Assembly (NCBI GenBank): GCA_018646195.1
Contig: JABGVH010000140.1
Location: 1 to 43,515 of the forward strand
Reading direction: 5' to 3'
Source: Halobacteriovoraceae bacterium
GTDB taxonomy: Bacteria; Bdellovibrionota; Bacteriovoracia; Bacteriovoracales; Bacteriovoracaceae
Length of the DNA stretch: 43,515 bases
The stretch's first letter is position 1; every line of letters begins with the position of its first letter. Below the pieces are notes generated by a model. It worked only from the letters and a program-made list of their open reading frames with translations. It was not told the DNA's origin and made no database searches. Shown here one piece after another: positions 42,905 through 43,515 of the stretch. Both the position numbers and the translations under genes were made by a program.

Positions 42905-43515
42905 GTTCTAAGTCAGTTGCTATAGTTGATTACGGAGTAGGGAATTTGTTTAATATCCAAAGAGCGATGGATTATATAGATGTAAAATCAAAGGTAACAA
43001 GAAATAAAAAAGAAATTATGGAAGCCAGTCACTTGCTTCTTCCTGGAGTAGGAGCTTTTGGTCCAGGAATGGACTATTTAAAAAATTACGAACTGGTTGA
43101 TACGGTTAAAGAATTTGCAAACTCGGGTAAACCTACAATGGGCATTTGTCTAGGAATGCAACTTCTTCTCAGTATATCTCATGAGGGGGGAGACCATCAT
43201 GGGCTCAATTTGATTAAGGGAGATGTTTCTCCTATGAGCCGAGGAAAAGGTATTAAAATTCCTCAAATTACTTGGAATGCTTTAACTCCGCCAGAAGGTG
43301 TGACCTGGAAAGGAACCATTTTGGAAGGACTAGATTTAGGTTCTTATGTCTATTTTCTTCATGGCTATAAAGTTAACGTGGAAGATAAAAATGATTGTAT
43401 CGCAGAAACGGAATATGGATATAATAAATTTTGCTCTGTGTTAAAGAGAGAAAATATTTCAGGCTGTCAATTTCACCCCGAAACAAGCAGCAAAAATGGT
43501 CTCAAAATTTTTAAA
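42901..43515 (+). CDS. HisH-like glutamine amidotransferase (partial, cut by window end)
   Basis: The frame runs from ATG 42901 to the window edge (205 residues, no stop seen). It is a class I glutaminase of the HisH family: VDYGVGNLFNIQRAM at the N-terminus, LLPGVGAFG oxyanion region, nucleophile Cys83 in GICLGMQ, and His192 and Glu194 in QFHPETS. It delivers ammonia to its HisF-type partner. Pairing with a diverged HisF and polysaccharide genes suggests the WbuY-type role in sugar amidation, not histidine synthesis; an amidotransferase of the WbpG/PseA type would be expected just downstream. Confidence 0.9.
   Translation, partial: MSSKSVAIVDYGVGNLFNIQRAMDYIDVKSKVTRNKKEIMEASHLLLPGVGAFGPGMDYLKNYELVDTVKEFANSGKPTMGICLGMQLLLSISHEGGDHHGLNLIKGDVSPMSRGKGIKIPQITWNALTPPEGVTWKGTILEGLDLGSYVYFLHGYKVNVEDKNDCIAETEYGYNKFCSVLKRENISGCQFHPETSSKNGLKIFK

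Overview
The window reads as a low-GC (roughly 40%) Gram-negative bacterial chromosome. Signs of a Gram-negative cell are lipoproteins with +2 residues compatible with outer-membrane sorting, SurA/PpiC-type periplasmic folding factors, and a surface-polysaccharide locus. The gene content (GYF/TPR scaffold, PilZ membrane protein, lipoprotein pairs) would suit a Bdellovibrionota/Bacteriovoracia-like or other former 'deltaproteobacterial' lineage, but that placement is inference and no taxonomic marker was searched.

Layout. (1) 1-845: end of a riboflavin locus (ribA 3' part, ribH) closed by a bidirectional hairpin terminator. (2) 863-13615, minus strand: mfd, ppiC-type foldase, SurA-like foldase, pdxA, uvrA, a SpoU/TrmH RNA methyltransferase, then two tandem paralogous lipoproteins with a C-terminal C-x9-C / x10 / C-x9-C cysteine pattern. 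(3) 13727-31696, plus strand, one unbroken run of 15 genes: a complex I membrane arm nuoA-H-J-K-L-M-N, then a second diverged membrane arm in the same order, then a large GYF / coiled-coil / transmembrane / TPR protein 9 bp downstream. No peripheral-arm gene (nuoB, C, D, E, F, G, I) is present. (4) 31747-36704: four tRNA genes (Ser-UGA, Ser-GCU, Arg-ACG, Ser-GGA) interspersed with a small PepSY-TM-like protein, a methyltransferase, a PilZ protein, and a three-gene overlapping group (HisC-like aminotransferase, L2HGDH-like FAD oxidoreductase, tadA). (5) 36716-39293: a GNAT protein immediately after tRNA-Ser(GGA), a CYTH protein, a GNAT-like protein and a hexapeptide acyltransferase. (6) 39295-43515: surface-glycan genes, namely a minus-strand PFTS-motif-like protein and, divergently, a sulfotransferase-like protein, a HisF-like protein with an insertion, and a HisH-like glutaminase cut by the window edge.

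Most striking is the double membrane arm. The first copy keeps the expected residues of complex I. In the second copy several carboxylates lining the quinone-side proton path are replaced, often by glutamine: NuoA FDVE-type motif becomes FQAQ and its ECG becomes ESG; NuoH SYE becomes SYQ and AETNR becomes AQARG; NuoK loses its second membrane glutamate. Antiporter-like subunits keep part of their ionizable residues. This looks like a maintained but mechanistically altered second arm rather than decay, since all seven genes are intact and translationally coupled. Its role is unknown.

The order nuoA-H-J-K-L-M-N equals the classical nuo order with BCDEFG and I removed, so the soluble arm must be encoded elsewhere if a normal complex I is made.
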